Source of the DNA: Massilia endophytica
GTDB lineage: Bacteria > Pseudomonadota > Gammaproteobacteria > Burkholderiales > Burkholderiaceae_D
DNA: 64,000 nt
Assembly (NCBI RefSeq): GCF_021165955.1
Contig: NZ_CP088952.1
Location: 3,286,001-3,350,000 of the forward strand
Reading direction: 5' to 3'
In this document: piece after piece, positions 42,772-50,653 of the stretch
How positions within the stretch are numbered: the stretch's first letter is position 1
Layout of the letters: every line of letters starts with the position of its first letter
Translations under genes and position numbers: made by a program
Notes under the pieces: model-generated
What the model was told of the DNA's origin: nothing
What the model saw: only the letters and a program-made list of their open reading frames with translations
Databases searched by the model: none

Positions 42772-44277
42772 TTATCCCAATCGTACCGGAATAAAAATGC
42801 GTTCATCGCCACGCTGGATCAGGAGGGCGACGGACTTGCTGGACTTGCCGACCATTTCACGCACCTGCTCCACCGAATTCACCGCCCGCCCGTTCACGGA
42901 CAGCAGCACGTCGCCCGGCTGCACGCCGGCGCTGGCGGCGGCGCCGCCCGCGTTCTCGATCACGAGGCCGGAAGGCAGGCCAGCCTGGCGGCGCTCCAGC
43001 GGGTCGAGGGGGCGCAGGGCCAGGCCCAGGCGCAGCTTGGCCGTGCCTTCGTCGTCGTCCATCACTGCCAGCGAGCGGCGCTCGTTGGCATTGCCCAGCT
43101 TGCCGCTCAGGGTGACGGGTTTGCCCTGGCGCCAGACTTCCAAGGTGACCTTGTCGCCCGGCGTGGCCAGCGCCACCAGGGCAGGCAGGTCGCCCGAGGC
43201 CACGATCTTCTGGCCATTGAGCTTGCGGATCACGTCGCCCGGCTTCAGGCCTGCCTGTTCGGCCGGGCTGCCCTTCTCCACGTTGGCCACCAGGGCGCCT
43301 TCCGGCGACTCCAGGTTGAAGGAATCGGCAAAGCTCTGGTTCACTTCCTGCACCGTCACGCCGAGGCGGGCGTGCACCACCTTGCCGGTGGCGACGATCT
43401 GGTCCTTGATGCGGTTGGCCAGGTCGATGGGGATGGCGAAGGAGAGGCCCTGGTAGCCGCCCGTCTGGCTGTAGATCTGCGAATTGATGCCCACCACCTC
43501 GCCGCGCGTGTTGAACAGCGGGCCGCCCGAGTTGCCGGGGTTGACGGCCACGTCGGTCTGAATGAAGGGCACATTGCTGTCATCGGGCAGGGAACGGCCC
43601 TTGGCGCTGACGACCCCCGCCGTAACGGTACTCTCCAGACCGAAAGGCGAGCCGATCGCCAGCACCCATTCGCCAACCTTCAGGTCGGTCGAACGCCCCA
43701 GCGGCACCACTGGCAGGTTCTTGGCATCGATTTTGAGAACGGCCACGTCCGTTTTGGGATCCGAGCCCAGCACCTTGGCCTGGAACTCGCGGCGGTCCGT
43801 GAGTTTGACGGTGACTTCGCGCGCATCGCGCACCACGTGGGCATTGGTCAGGATGACGCCGTCGGCGCTGACGATGAAGCCCGAGCCCACGCCGTGGCTG
43901 GGAATCTCGCGGCCGCGCTGCGGGCCCTGGAAGCGGCGGAAGAACTCGGCGAAGGGATCGTCGCCGAAGGCGTCGCGGTCGTCCATGGCGGTGCGCACGC
44001 GGCCCGTGGTGCTGATGTTGACCACGGCGGGGCCGTTGCGCGATGCGATCACGCTGAAGTCCGGCAGCGCGATCATGGGCGCCGGGGTGGGGGCCGGGGC
44101 GCCCGCGGCGGCGTTGGCCGGTACGGCGGGCGCGGCGGCCGCAGCCTGGGGCACGGCCGGAGCGGTCATGTTGCGCTGGACGGCGATGGCAGCGCCGGCG
44201 CCCAGCACGCCAACGGCGGCCAGCGCGGCCACCATGCGTTTGAAGGTGAAGCTTCCGAAGTGTTTGTTGTTGCGCAT
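42772..44277 (-). CDS. Periplasmic serine protease DegP/DegQ-like
   Basis: About 501 residues. A hydrophobic N-terminal segment anchors or exports the protein, followed by an Ala/Pro-rich linker and the trypsin-like domain with the triad in LTNAHVV (His), SDPKTDVAVLKI (Asp) and PGNSGGPLFN (Ser). Two PDZ domains follow (DVIRKLNGQKI; GDVLLSVNGRAVNS). ATG 44277 is preferred over an upstream start lacking support. It is the first gene of a likely operon with the two-component system. The exact orthologue (DegP or DegQ) is not distinguished. Confidence 0.93.
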   Translation of the reverse strand: MRNNKHFGSFTFKRMVAALAAVGVLGAGAAIAVQRNMTAPAVPQAAAAAPAVPANAAAGAPAPTPAPMIALPDFSVIASRNGPAVVNISTTGRVRTAMDDRDAFGDDPFAEFFRRFQGPQRGREIPSHGVGSGFIVSADGVILTNAHVVRDAREVTVKLTDRREFQAKVLGSDPKTDVAVLKIDAKNLPVVPLGRSTDLKVGEWVLAIGSPFGLESTVTAGVVSAKGRSLPDDSNVPFIQTDVAVNPGNSGGPLFNTRGEVVGINSQIYSQTGGYQGLSFAIPIDLANRIKDQIVATGKVVHARLGVTVQEVNQSFADSFNLESPEGALVANVEKGSPAEQAGLKPGDVIRKLNGQKIVASGDLPALVALATPGDKVTLEVWRQGKPVTLSGKLGNANERRSLAVMDDDEGTAKLRLGLALRPLDPLERRQAGLPSGLVIENAGGAAASAGVQPGDVLLSVNGRAVNSVEQVREMVGKSSKSVALLIQRGDERIFIPVRLG

Positions 44278-44329
44278 TGCTGCACTCCCGAATTGAATGA
44301 TGTCGATGTGTTCAATATGGGCCAGCAAG

Positions 44330-44369
44330 CTTAGGCATCACTTAATCTCAGCCTTACGGCTTGCTTAAG
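44330..44369 (-). promoter_or_regulatory. Four helically phased TAAG repeats upstream of degP
   Basis: On the plus strand CTTA begins at 44330, 44341, 44353 and 44364 (spacing 11, 12, 11). Reading on the minus strand gives four TAAG half-sites phased to one helical turn, the pattern bound by OmpR-family regulators. It lies about 55 bp before the degP start. Confidence 0.5.
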
Positions 44370-44379
44370 CTGAACGTAC

Positions 44380-44404
44380 AAAGGCCGGGTTGCCCCGGCC
44401 TTTT
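44380..44404. terminator. Bidirectional terminator between degP region and hsp20
   Basis: AAAGGCCGGG pairs with CCCGGCCTTT around TTGC, with T-rich flanks on both strands. On the minus strand it ends the hsp20 transcript. Confidence 0.8.
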
Positions 44405-44441
44405 GGTCACTGCTGTTCAGCGGGCCGGGGCCCGCTCCGTC

Positions 44442-44906
44442 TTACGCTGCTTCGCGCGGCTGCTCGAGGGCAGTCACGTTGTTGGTCACGCCGTCGATGG
44501 CGATCTTGCGCGGCTTCAGGGCTTCGGGCACTTCACGCACCAGTTCGATGGTCAGCATGCCGTTGTTGAAGGACGCGCCGGTCACCTTGACGTGGTTGGC
44601 CAGCTGGAAGCGCTGCTCGAAATCACGGGCCGCGATGCCGCGGTGCAGATAGGTGCGTTCCACGCCGTCGCGCTGTTTGCGGCCGACGATCTGCAGGGAA
44701 TCACGCTCGGTGGTGATGTCGATTTCGTTGCGCTCGAAGCCTGCCAGCGCCATCACGATGCGGTACTGGTCTTCGGACACCAGTTCGATGTTGTACGGCG
44801 GGTAGCTGGGCGCGGAGTCGCCGCGCTGGGCGTCGTTCAGCAGCTGGGCCAGGCGGTCGAAGCCGATGGCGGTACGGTACAGGGGAGTGAGGTCAAAAGT
44901 ACGCAT
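44442..44906 (-). CDS. Small heat-shock protein Hsp20/IbpA
   Basis: A 154-residue alpha-crystallin-domain holdase. The domain begins PYNIELVSEDQYRIVMALAG, and the conserved GMLTIEL lies near the C-terminus. ATG 44906 is preceded by AAGGA and gives the family start MRTFDLTPLYRTAIGFDRL. Upstream lie a sigma-32-like promoter and a ROSE-like hairpin. The longer frame at 45080 covers that regulatory region and is rejected. Confidence 0.94.
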   Translation of the reverse strand: MRTFDLTPLYRTAIGFDRLAQLLNDAQRGDSAPSYPPYNIELVSEDQYRIVMALAGFERNEIDITTERDSLQIVGRKQRDGVERTYLHRGIAARDFEQRFQLANHVKVTGASFNNGMLTIELVREVPEALKPRKIAIDGVTNNVTALEQPREAA

Positions 44907-44911
44907 GATAG

Positions 44912-44936
44912 ATATCCTTTTCAAGTTAAGCGATAT
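44912..44936 (-). promoter_or_regulatory. ROSE-like RNA thermometer hairpin in hsp20 leader
   Basis: On the minus strand AUAUCGCUU (44936-44928) folds back on AAGGAUAU (44919-44912), which holds the Shine-Dalgarno AGGA. The strand contains UCGCU, matching the ROSE motif U(U/C)GCU, with a bulged G exactly opposite the AGGA pairs. Upstream in the leader another hairpin (about 44940-44968) can form. This is the classical arrangement of heat-opened thermometers of small heat-shock genes. Confidence 0.65.
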
Positions 44937-44972
44937 GTCCAACGGTCCCCGGATGGGCAACCGCTGATCCCG

Positions 44973-45000
44973 ATATACGGTTGGCCAAAATGATTTCAAG
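44973..45000 (-). promoter_or_regulatory. Sigma-32-like promoter of hsp20
   Basis: On the minus strand CTTGAAA (45000-44994) is a perfect -35, with 13 nt to CCGTATAT (44980-44973), a 6 of 8 match to CCCCATNT. The leader would be about 60 nt. Confidence 0.7.
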
Positions 45001-45096
45001 GGGTATTTTTTGAAAAATTTTGCTGTTACTTTTTGAAACATTCGATGTTTCCAGCGTGCTACACTCGCCGGCTGGACCATTCACCTACTGAAGAAA

Positions 45097-46992
45097 ATGA
45101 CCCTGCCTTTTGCCCCTCGCTTCGCCCTGCTGCCGCTGCTGCTGGCCACTGCCTTTTCCGCCAGCGCCCAGTCGATTCCCAAGCCGGTGGACCAGCCCTA
45201 TCCGGGCACCATCCAGATGAAGATCGACGCTTCGGACACCACCCAGCACGTCTTCCGCATCCAGCAGACCATCCCTGTCAAGCCGGGCAAGATGACCTTG
45301 CTCTATCCCCAGTGGGTGACCGCCCAGCACGGTCCGACGGGCGCGCTGAACCAGCTGGCGGGCCTGAAGGTGACGGCCAACGGCAAGCCCGTGGCCTGGA
45401 AGCGCGATCCGCTCTACGTCTACGCCTTCCACGTGGATGTGCCGCGCGACGCGAAGACCCTGGAGCTGGAATACCAGCACCTCTCGCCCATCACGGGCAG
45501 CCAGGGCCGCATCGCCGTCACGCCGGACATCCTGGGCATCCAGTGGCAGTCCATGACCATGTACCCGGCGGGCTACTACACCCGCCGCATTCCGATCCAG
45601 ACCACGATGAAGCTGCCCGCAGGCTGGCAGTTCGGCACGGCGCTGGAAACGGCGAGCCGCAACGGCGACGAAGTGCAGTTCAAGACCACCGACGTGGAAA
45701 CCTTCGTCGATTCCCCCGTGTTCGCGGGCCGCTACTTCAAGCGCATCGACCTCGATCCGGGCGCGAAGGTGCCGGTCAACCTGAACATCGTGGCCGACAA
45801 CGAGGAAGCGCTGGAAGCCAAGCCTGAACAGATCGAGGCGCACCGCGCCATGGTCAAGCAGGCCTACAAGCTGTTCGACTCCCACCACTACGCCCACTAC
45901 GACTTCCTGTTCGCCCTGAGCGAGGAGTTCGGCGGCATCGGCCGCGAACACCACCAGTCCAGCGAGAACGGCGTGAAGACCAACTACTTCACGGACTGGG
46001 CCAAGAGCGAGCCCGTGCGTGCGCTGCTGCCGCACGAATACACCCACTCCTGGAACGGCAAGTTCCGCCGCCCGAAAGGCCAGGACGTACCGAACTTCAA
46101 CACCCCGCTGGAAAACAGCCTGCTGTGGGTGTACGAAGGCCAGACCCAGTACTGGGGCCAGGTGCTGGCCGCGCGTTCGGGCCTGATGAAGACGGCCAGC
46201 GTGCGCGACCTGATCGCCGCGACGGCAGCCTACTATTCCACGGTGCCGGGCCGCAGCTGGCGCGCCCTGGTGGATACCACCAACGACCCCATCATCAACT
46301 ATCGCCGCCCCCAGGTCTGGGGCAACTGGCAGCGCAGCGAGGACTACTACTCGGAAGGCATGCTGATCTGGCTGGACGTGGATACGAAGATTCGCGAGCT
46401 GTCCGGCGACAAGCGCTCCCTGAACGACTTCGCCCGCAAGTTCTTCGGCGTGGCCGACGGCAAGGTGACGGCCGAGCACTACAGCTTCGACGACGTGGTG
46501 AGCTTCCTGAACGGCATTCAGCCTTACGACTGGGCTTCCTTCCTGCGCACCCGCGTCGAGAACATCGGCCCGGCGCCGCTGGACGGCCTGGCCCGCGCGG
46601 GCTGGAAGCTGGTCTACGCGGACAAGCCGACCGAGTTCCAGAAGACGGTGGAAGGCATGTCGAAGGCCACCAGCTTCCAGTACTCGCTGGGCTTCTGGCT
46701 GAGCAATGAAGGCAAGGTGGAAAGCATTGTGTGGGAAGGCCTGGGCTTCAAGGCCGGCCTGACGGCCAATGCCACCGTGCTGGCCGTGAACGGCCAGGCT
46801 TATAAGGCCGATCTGCTGCGCAATGCCATTACCAAGGCGAAAACGGACAGCAAGCCGATCGAGCTGCTGGTCAAGCAGGGCAGCCAGTACCGCACCGTGT
46901 CCTTCGACTACCATGAAGGCCTGAAGTACCCGCGCCTGGAGCGCATCGAAGGCACGCCGGACCGCCTGGAAGCCATCCTGCAGGCGCTGTAA
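45097..46992 (+). CDS. M61 family glycyl aminopeptidase-like metallopeptidase
   Basis: A 631-residue exported zinc peptidase. The signal peptide cleaves near SASAQ, the N-terminal domain is followed by the zinc motif HEYTH in LLPHEYTHSWNGK and downstream glutamate in VYEGQTQYWG, and a C-terminal PDZ-like domain (WEGLGFKAGLTANATVLAVNGQ) ends the protein. Homologues are periplasmic or outer-membrane peptidases of broad specificity. It stands alone, divergent from hsp20. Confidence 0.92.
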   Translation: MTLPFAPRFALLPLLLATAFSASAQSIPKPVDQPYPGTIQMKIDASDTTQHVFRIQQTIPVKPGKMTLLYPQWVTAQHGPTGALNQLAGLKVTANGKPVAWKRDPLYVYAFHVDVPRDAKTLELEYQHLSPITGSQGRIAVTPDILGIQWQSMTMYPAGYYTRRIPIQTTMKLPAGWQFGTALETASRNGDEVQFKTTDVETFVDSPVFAGRYFKRIDLDPGAKVPVNLNIVADNEEALEAKPEQIEAHRAMVKQAYKLFDSHHYAHYDFLFALSEEFGGIGREHHQSSENGVKTNYFTDWAKSEPVRALLPHEYTHSWNGKFRRPKGQDVPNFNTPLENSLLWVYEGQTQYWGQVLAARSGLMKTASVRDLIAATAAYYSTVPGRSWRALVDTTNDPIINYRRPQVWGNWQRSEDYYSEGMLIWLDVDTKIRELSGDKRSLNDFARKFFGVADGKVTAEHYSFDDVVSFLNGIQPYDWASFLRTRVENIGPAPLDGLARAGWKLVYADKPTEFQKTVEGMSKATSFQYSLGFWLSNEGKVESIVWEGLGFKAGLTANATVLAVNGQAYKADLLRNAITKAKTDSKPIELLVKQGSQYRTVSFDYHEGLKYPRLERIEGTPDRLEAILQAL

Positions 46993-47066
46993 GCAGCACC
47001 GCCGGGCGCGCCAGCGGTGCGCCCGGCCCTCCCCGCCTTCGCTACAGTGCAGCCAGGAGGCTGCAC

Positions 47067-47684
47067 ATGATCACACTGCATACCTGGACCACGCCCAACG
47101 GGCGCAAGCCGGTCATCATGCTGGAAGAGCTGGGCTGGCCCTACCGCATCGTGCCCGTCAACCTGCACAAGGACGAGCAGTTCAAGCCCGAGTTCCTTGC
47201 CCTCTCTCCCAACAACAAGATTCCCGCCATGGTGGACGACGAGGCCGGTCTCACCATGTTCGAGAGCGGCGCCATCCTCAGCTACCTGGCCGAGCGCAGC
47301 GGGAAGCTGCTGGCGCCGGAGGGCGCGGCGCGCTACCAGGCGCTGGTGTGGCTGCACTGGCAGATCGGCGGCCTGGGGCCGATGCTGGGACAGCTGGGGT
47401 ATTTTTCGGAACAGAAGGATGCCGCCGCCATCGCGCACTTCGCCAAGGAGGCGGACCGCCTGCTTGGCGTGCTCGACAGGCAACTGGCCGCTTCGCGCTA
47501 CGTGGCGGGCGAGGACTACACCATTGCCGACATCGCCTGCTATACCTGGTCCCACGCGGCGGCCGAGCGGCTGAAGGGCGTGCTCGGGGAAAAGCTGGAC
47601 AACAAGCCGCACTGGCAGCGCTGGCTCTCGCTGGTGGGTTCCCGGCCTGCGGTGCAGCGGGGCATGGCTTGGGAGGTGGCGTAG
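47067..47684 (+). CDS. Glutathione S-transferase, YfcG/Ure2p-like
   Basis: A 205-residue GST. The thioredoxin-like N-terminal domain starts MITLHTWTTPNGRKPVIMLEEL, with the Thr/Asn region of the YfcG group, LSPNNKIPAMVDD (cis-Pro) and FESGAILSYLAE, and the helical C-terminal domain holds YTIADIACYTW. Disulfide reductase or peroxide detoxification is typical. It converges on imuB, whose stop lies 5 nt downstream. Confidence 0.93.
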   Translation: MITLHTWTTPNGRKPVIMLEELGWPYRIVPVNLHKDEQFKPEFLALSPNNKIPAMVDDEAGLTMFESGAILSYLAERSGKLLAPEGAARYQALVWLHWQIGGLGPMLGQLGYFSEQKDAAAIAHFAKEADRLLGVLDRQLAASRYVAGEDYTIADIACYTWSHAAAERLKGVLGEKLDNKPHWQRWLSLVGSRPAVQRGMAWEVA

Positions 47685-47688
47685 GCTG

Positions 47689-49158
47689 TCAGCCGAACAG
47701 GCCGTGGAGGAACCAACGCTGCCCCTCCTCCCCTCCGCTCAGGCGCTCGCGGTAGACCCAGTAGAACACCATGTCCTCCCCTTCCGCGATGAAGTAGTCG
47801 CGCGTCTGGGCGTCGCTCCACCAGCCTGCTTCGATGCGCTCGGCGCCGGACACCATGCGCAGCGGCGAACCGTAGAAGGGGCGGTGGTCGCGCATGAGCA
47901 GCGGCACCGGCTTGGGCAGCAGCCAGGTGGGCCGCAGCAGGGGTTGAGGCGGCAGCTGGGCCTGCACTTCGGCCGCGCGCAGGGCCTGCTGCACGGGCAC
48001 CCAGGCATTGGCGTGCTCGGGGCGGTAGTCCGCCTTCGGCGCAGGCTGCAGCACCTGGTCCGCGCCGAGGCGGGCGGCCAGCACTTCGAACAGGCGCTGG
48101 CGGTCCTGCGCGTTGCCGCCCGGCTCGGGAAACAGGGAGTCGCTGAGCGGCGCCATGGGCTTCACCTGCGCCGCATCCAGGCGCAGGCCGATAACGGGCG
48201 ACTCCAGGGTGAGCTTGCCCAGGCGCTCCTTCAGCAGCCGCAGCAGGTGATCGTCGCGCCATACCGCTTCGGCCAGCACAATCTCCACCACCGTGGGCGG
48301 CTTGGCCACCCTGCCCCGCTCATGTTCCAGCGACAGGCGTATGCCTTCCACGGCCAGCTGGCGCGCGCACAGCCAGCCCGTCATCTGCTGCAGCAGGCGG
48401 CCCGCGCCGGACAGCAGCAGGTCCGTGTTCTCGATGCGGCCGAAGAGCTCCATCTTGGCCTGGAAAGTGGGCGGCGCTTCGATCCAGTCGTACACTTCCG
48501 GCGCTTCGCCGCGCGCCGCATCCAGCACGTCCAGCAGGGCGCGGCCGCAGCGCCTTTGCAGGCCGGGCCGGGGCAGGCGGCACAGGTCGGCAAAGCTGAA
48601 GCAGCCGATGCCGTCCAGCCAGGCCAGATAGGGCCGCGCGGGCGGCAGCACGGCGGGCGGCACGCTCGCCAGCCTGCGCAGCATGGATTCCGTTGTTAAA
48701 GAGCGGCCGCCCCGGTGCTGCGCGAGCAGCCAGGCCGCGCGCCCCGTCGGCGCGCAGCTCAGCACAGCGGTAAAGCCCAGTTCGCGCATCGTGCGGCGTA
48801 CCAGGCGGCACAGGCGACGCACGCCGCCGAACAGGCGCAGGCTGGCGCCCACATCCAGCAGCAAGGTCGCATCCTCGCCCTGCGCCACCTGCGGCGTGTA
48901 CTGCAGGAGCGCCATCGCCACCTCCTGCAGGGCCTCGGCCTCGCGCAGGAGGTCGCGCTCCATCATCTGCGCTTCGGGCGCCATGAGCAGCGCGCCATTG
49001 CGCCGCATGCCCGGCTTTACGCCCAGCGCCAGCGCCTGGGCGGATGCCGCCAGCACGCCTTCCTGTTCCAGCACCACCGTGCAGGCATCATCCGACCAGC
49101 ACGGGCAGAACACTTCCAGCGGAAGCCGGGGCAGATGCAGGCCGATCCAGAGGCGCAT
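47689..49158 (-). CDS. imuB: Inactive Y-family polymerase ImuB
   Basis: Mutasome scaffold of 489 residues that links DnaE2 to the sliding clamp. The Y-family fold is visible (LLLDVGASLRLFGG, LAQHRGGRSL), but the catalytic acidic residues of the polymerase N-terminus are missing (residues 6-17 read GLHLPRLPLEVF), which is typical of ImuB. The ATG overlaps the imuA end by 71 nt. The transcript starts at the imuA LexA box. Confidence 0.93.
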   Translation of the reverse strand: MRLWIGLHLPRLPLEVFCPCWSDDACTVVLEQEGVLAASAQALALGVKPGMRRNGALLMAPEAQMMERDLLREAEALQEVAMALLQYTPQVAQGEDATLLLDVGASLRLFGGVRRLCRLVRRTMRELGFTAVLSCAPTGRAAWLLAQHRGGRSLTTESMLRRLASVPPAVLPPARPYLAWLDGIGCFSFADLCRLPRPGLQRRCGRALLDVLDAARGEAPEVYDWIEAPPTFQAKMELFGRIENTDLLLSGAGRLLQQMTGWLCARQLAVEGIRLSLEHERGRVAKPPTVVEIVLAEAVWRDDHLLRLLKERLGKLTLESPVIGLRLDAAQVKPMAPLSDSLFPEPGGNAQDRQRLFEVLAARLGADQVLQPAPKADYRPEHANAWVPVQQALRAAEVQAQLPPQPLLRPTWLLPKPVPLLMRDHRPFYGSPLRMVSGAERIEAGWWSDAQTRDYFIAEGEDMVFYWVYRERLSGGEEGQRWFLHGLFG

Positions 49159-49798
49159 GACGTCGTTGCAGCAAAGAAGGTGTTAAAGGTAAAAACAGCG
49201 GTTCATCACGCTGCGGCCCGCGCCGCTTCAGGAAAGCGATCTGCACGCCGCCCGCCACCGGTTCCAGGGCCAGCCGCAGCGGCGCCGGCGAGGCCTCGCG
49301 CGCTTCCGACATGGGACGCAGCATGCAGAACAGCGTGTCCCCGCTTTGCGCCGCCAGGTGCAGCCGGCGCAGGTGTTCGCCGCGCGCATGCTGGTGCCAC
49401 AGCAGCACGGCGCCGCAGCTGCCGCTGCGCAGAATCTGCTCGGCCGCCCACAGGCCGTCCGAGCTGCGCGGATTGCTGCGCACCCAGATCAGGCGCGAAG
49501 GCGGCAGGCCCAGCGCGGACAGCGCGAGGGTCTGCGGAATCTGCGGCGGCTGCACCAGCACCACCGGCCCCTTCTGCCGCACCAGCGCAGGCTGCAGCAG
49601 CCGCATTTCGCCCACGCCCGCCTGCGGCAGCAGCAGCTCGTTCAACGCCCCCACCGGCCAGCCGCCGCCCGGCAGCTGGGCGGACAGGGCGGCATAGCCC
49701 GTGTCCACGCAGCGGGAAGCGGAACGCGCCAGTTGCGATGCAAGCCAAAGCGAGGGATGCAAGGCCTCCGGCGCCGTGATCGGGTCAGGGCGGGCCAT
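49088..49798 (-). CDS. imuA: Mutasome protein ImuA (SulA/RecA-like)
   Basis: A 236-residue RecA-fold SOS protein that modulates the DnaE2/ImuB mutasome. Motifs include LPGGGWPVGALNELL, GPVVLVQPP, IWVRSNP and GAVLLWHQ, which match the RecA-like core without a canonical Walker A. Start at 49798 (MARPDP) is preferred; a LexA box lies 18 nt upstream. The frame reads into the first 23 codons of imuB. dnaE2 is not adjacent. Confidence 0.9.
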   Translation of the reverse strand: MARPDPITAPEALHPSLWLASQLARSASRCVDTGYAALSAQLPGGGWPVGALNELLLPQAGVGEMRLLQPALVRQKGPVVLVQPPQIPQTLALSALGLPPSRLIWVRSNPRSSDGLWAAEQILRSGSCGAVLLWHQHARGEHLRRLHLAAQSGDTLFCMLRPMSEAREASPAPLRLALEPVAGGVQIAFLKRRGPQRDEPLFLPLTPSLLQRRHAPLDRPASAPASAGSVLPVLVG

Positions 49799-49815
49799 GT
49801 TCGTAATGGATGAAA

Positions 49816-49835
49816 TACTGTATGTATATACAGTA
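49816..49835. promoter_or_regulatory. LexA box upstream of imuA-imuB
   Basis: TACTGTATGTATATACAGTA fits CTGT-N8-ACAG exactly, 18 nt before the imuA start, matching the flank pattern of the dnaE2 box. Confidence 0.92.
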
Positions 49836-50007
49836 CTCCGTGCGGCCCGATTTGGCAAGGTTTACTTGCGGTGTTGTCCAGCACCTCGCACTGTTGAATC
49901 CCTGCAAGGACGCGAAAAATGGGACTGCGCTATGCTGAAATTCGCTCCGCCGTGCATGACTGCGGTGGATTTTTTTCGATTGGTTTTTCGAATCACAGGA
50001 GACCGAA

Positions 50008-50649
50008 ATGAGCTACCTAGACCGAGACCCGTTTGGCATCTATCGTGACAACGACAATCAGGGCCCCGGCCCCCGCCTGATGGGCGCCGATACCCTGATG
50101 GGCGAAGATGTGTACAACCGCCAGGAAGAAGACCTGGGCGATATCAAGGAAATCATGCTGGACATGCAGACCGGGCAGATCGCCTATGCCGTGCTGTCCT
50201 TCGGCGGCATTCTGGGCATGGGCGACAAGCTCTTTGCCGTGCCATGGCAGGCGCTGCAGCTCGATACCGTCAACAAGCGCTTCATCCTCGACTGCACCAA
50301 GGAGAAGCTGGAGAACGCGCCAGGCTTCGACAAGGACCGCTGGCCCGACATGGCTGACCAGCAGTTCAGCAGCGCCATCCACAGCTTCTACGGCACGCAG
50401 CAGGCCATGCCGGGCCAGCGCACCTCCACGGGCAGCGTGATGGGCAGCGGCACCAGCACCATGCAAAGCGGCAGCGGCGGCAGCTACAGCACGGGCGCCA
50501 GCACCAGCAGCAGCGGCATCGGCTCGGGCAGCAGCCAGTCCGATCTCGGCGGCAGCAGCCAGTCCGACCCCTACGGCAAGAACGTGAACCAGGTGGGCGG
50601 CCTGTCGAACCAGAACACCAGCATCGATCCGGACAAGGACCGCATCTGA
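50008..50649 (+). CDS. PRC-barrel protein, second paralogue with low-complexity tail
   Basis: A 213-residue protein. The N-terminal 110 residues repeat the pattern of the gene at 25981 (LMGADTLMGEDVYNRQEEDLGDIKEIMLDMQTGQIAYAVL, VPWQAL, GFDKDRWPDM), while residues about 135-200 are a Ser/Gly-rich flexible tail. AGGAGA precedes the ATG. The role is unknown; it probably arose by duplication. It lies next to imuA, as its paralogue lies near dnaE2. Confidence 0.88.
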   Translation: MSYLDRDPFGIYRDNDNQGPGPRLMGADTLMGEDVYNRQEEDLGDIKEIMLDMQTGQIAYAVLSFGGILGMGDKLFAVPWQALQLDTVNKRFILDCTKEKLENAPGFDKDRWPDMADQQFSSAIHSFYGTQQAMPGQRTSTGSVMGSGTSTMQSGSGGSYSTGASTSSSGIGSGSSQSDLGGSSQSDPYGKNVNQVGGLSNQNTSIDPDKDRI

Positions 50650-50653
50650 GTTC

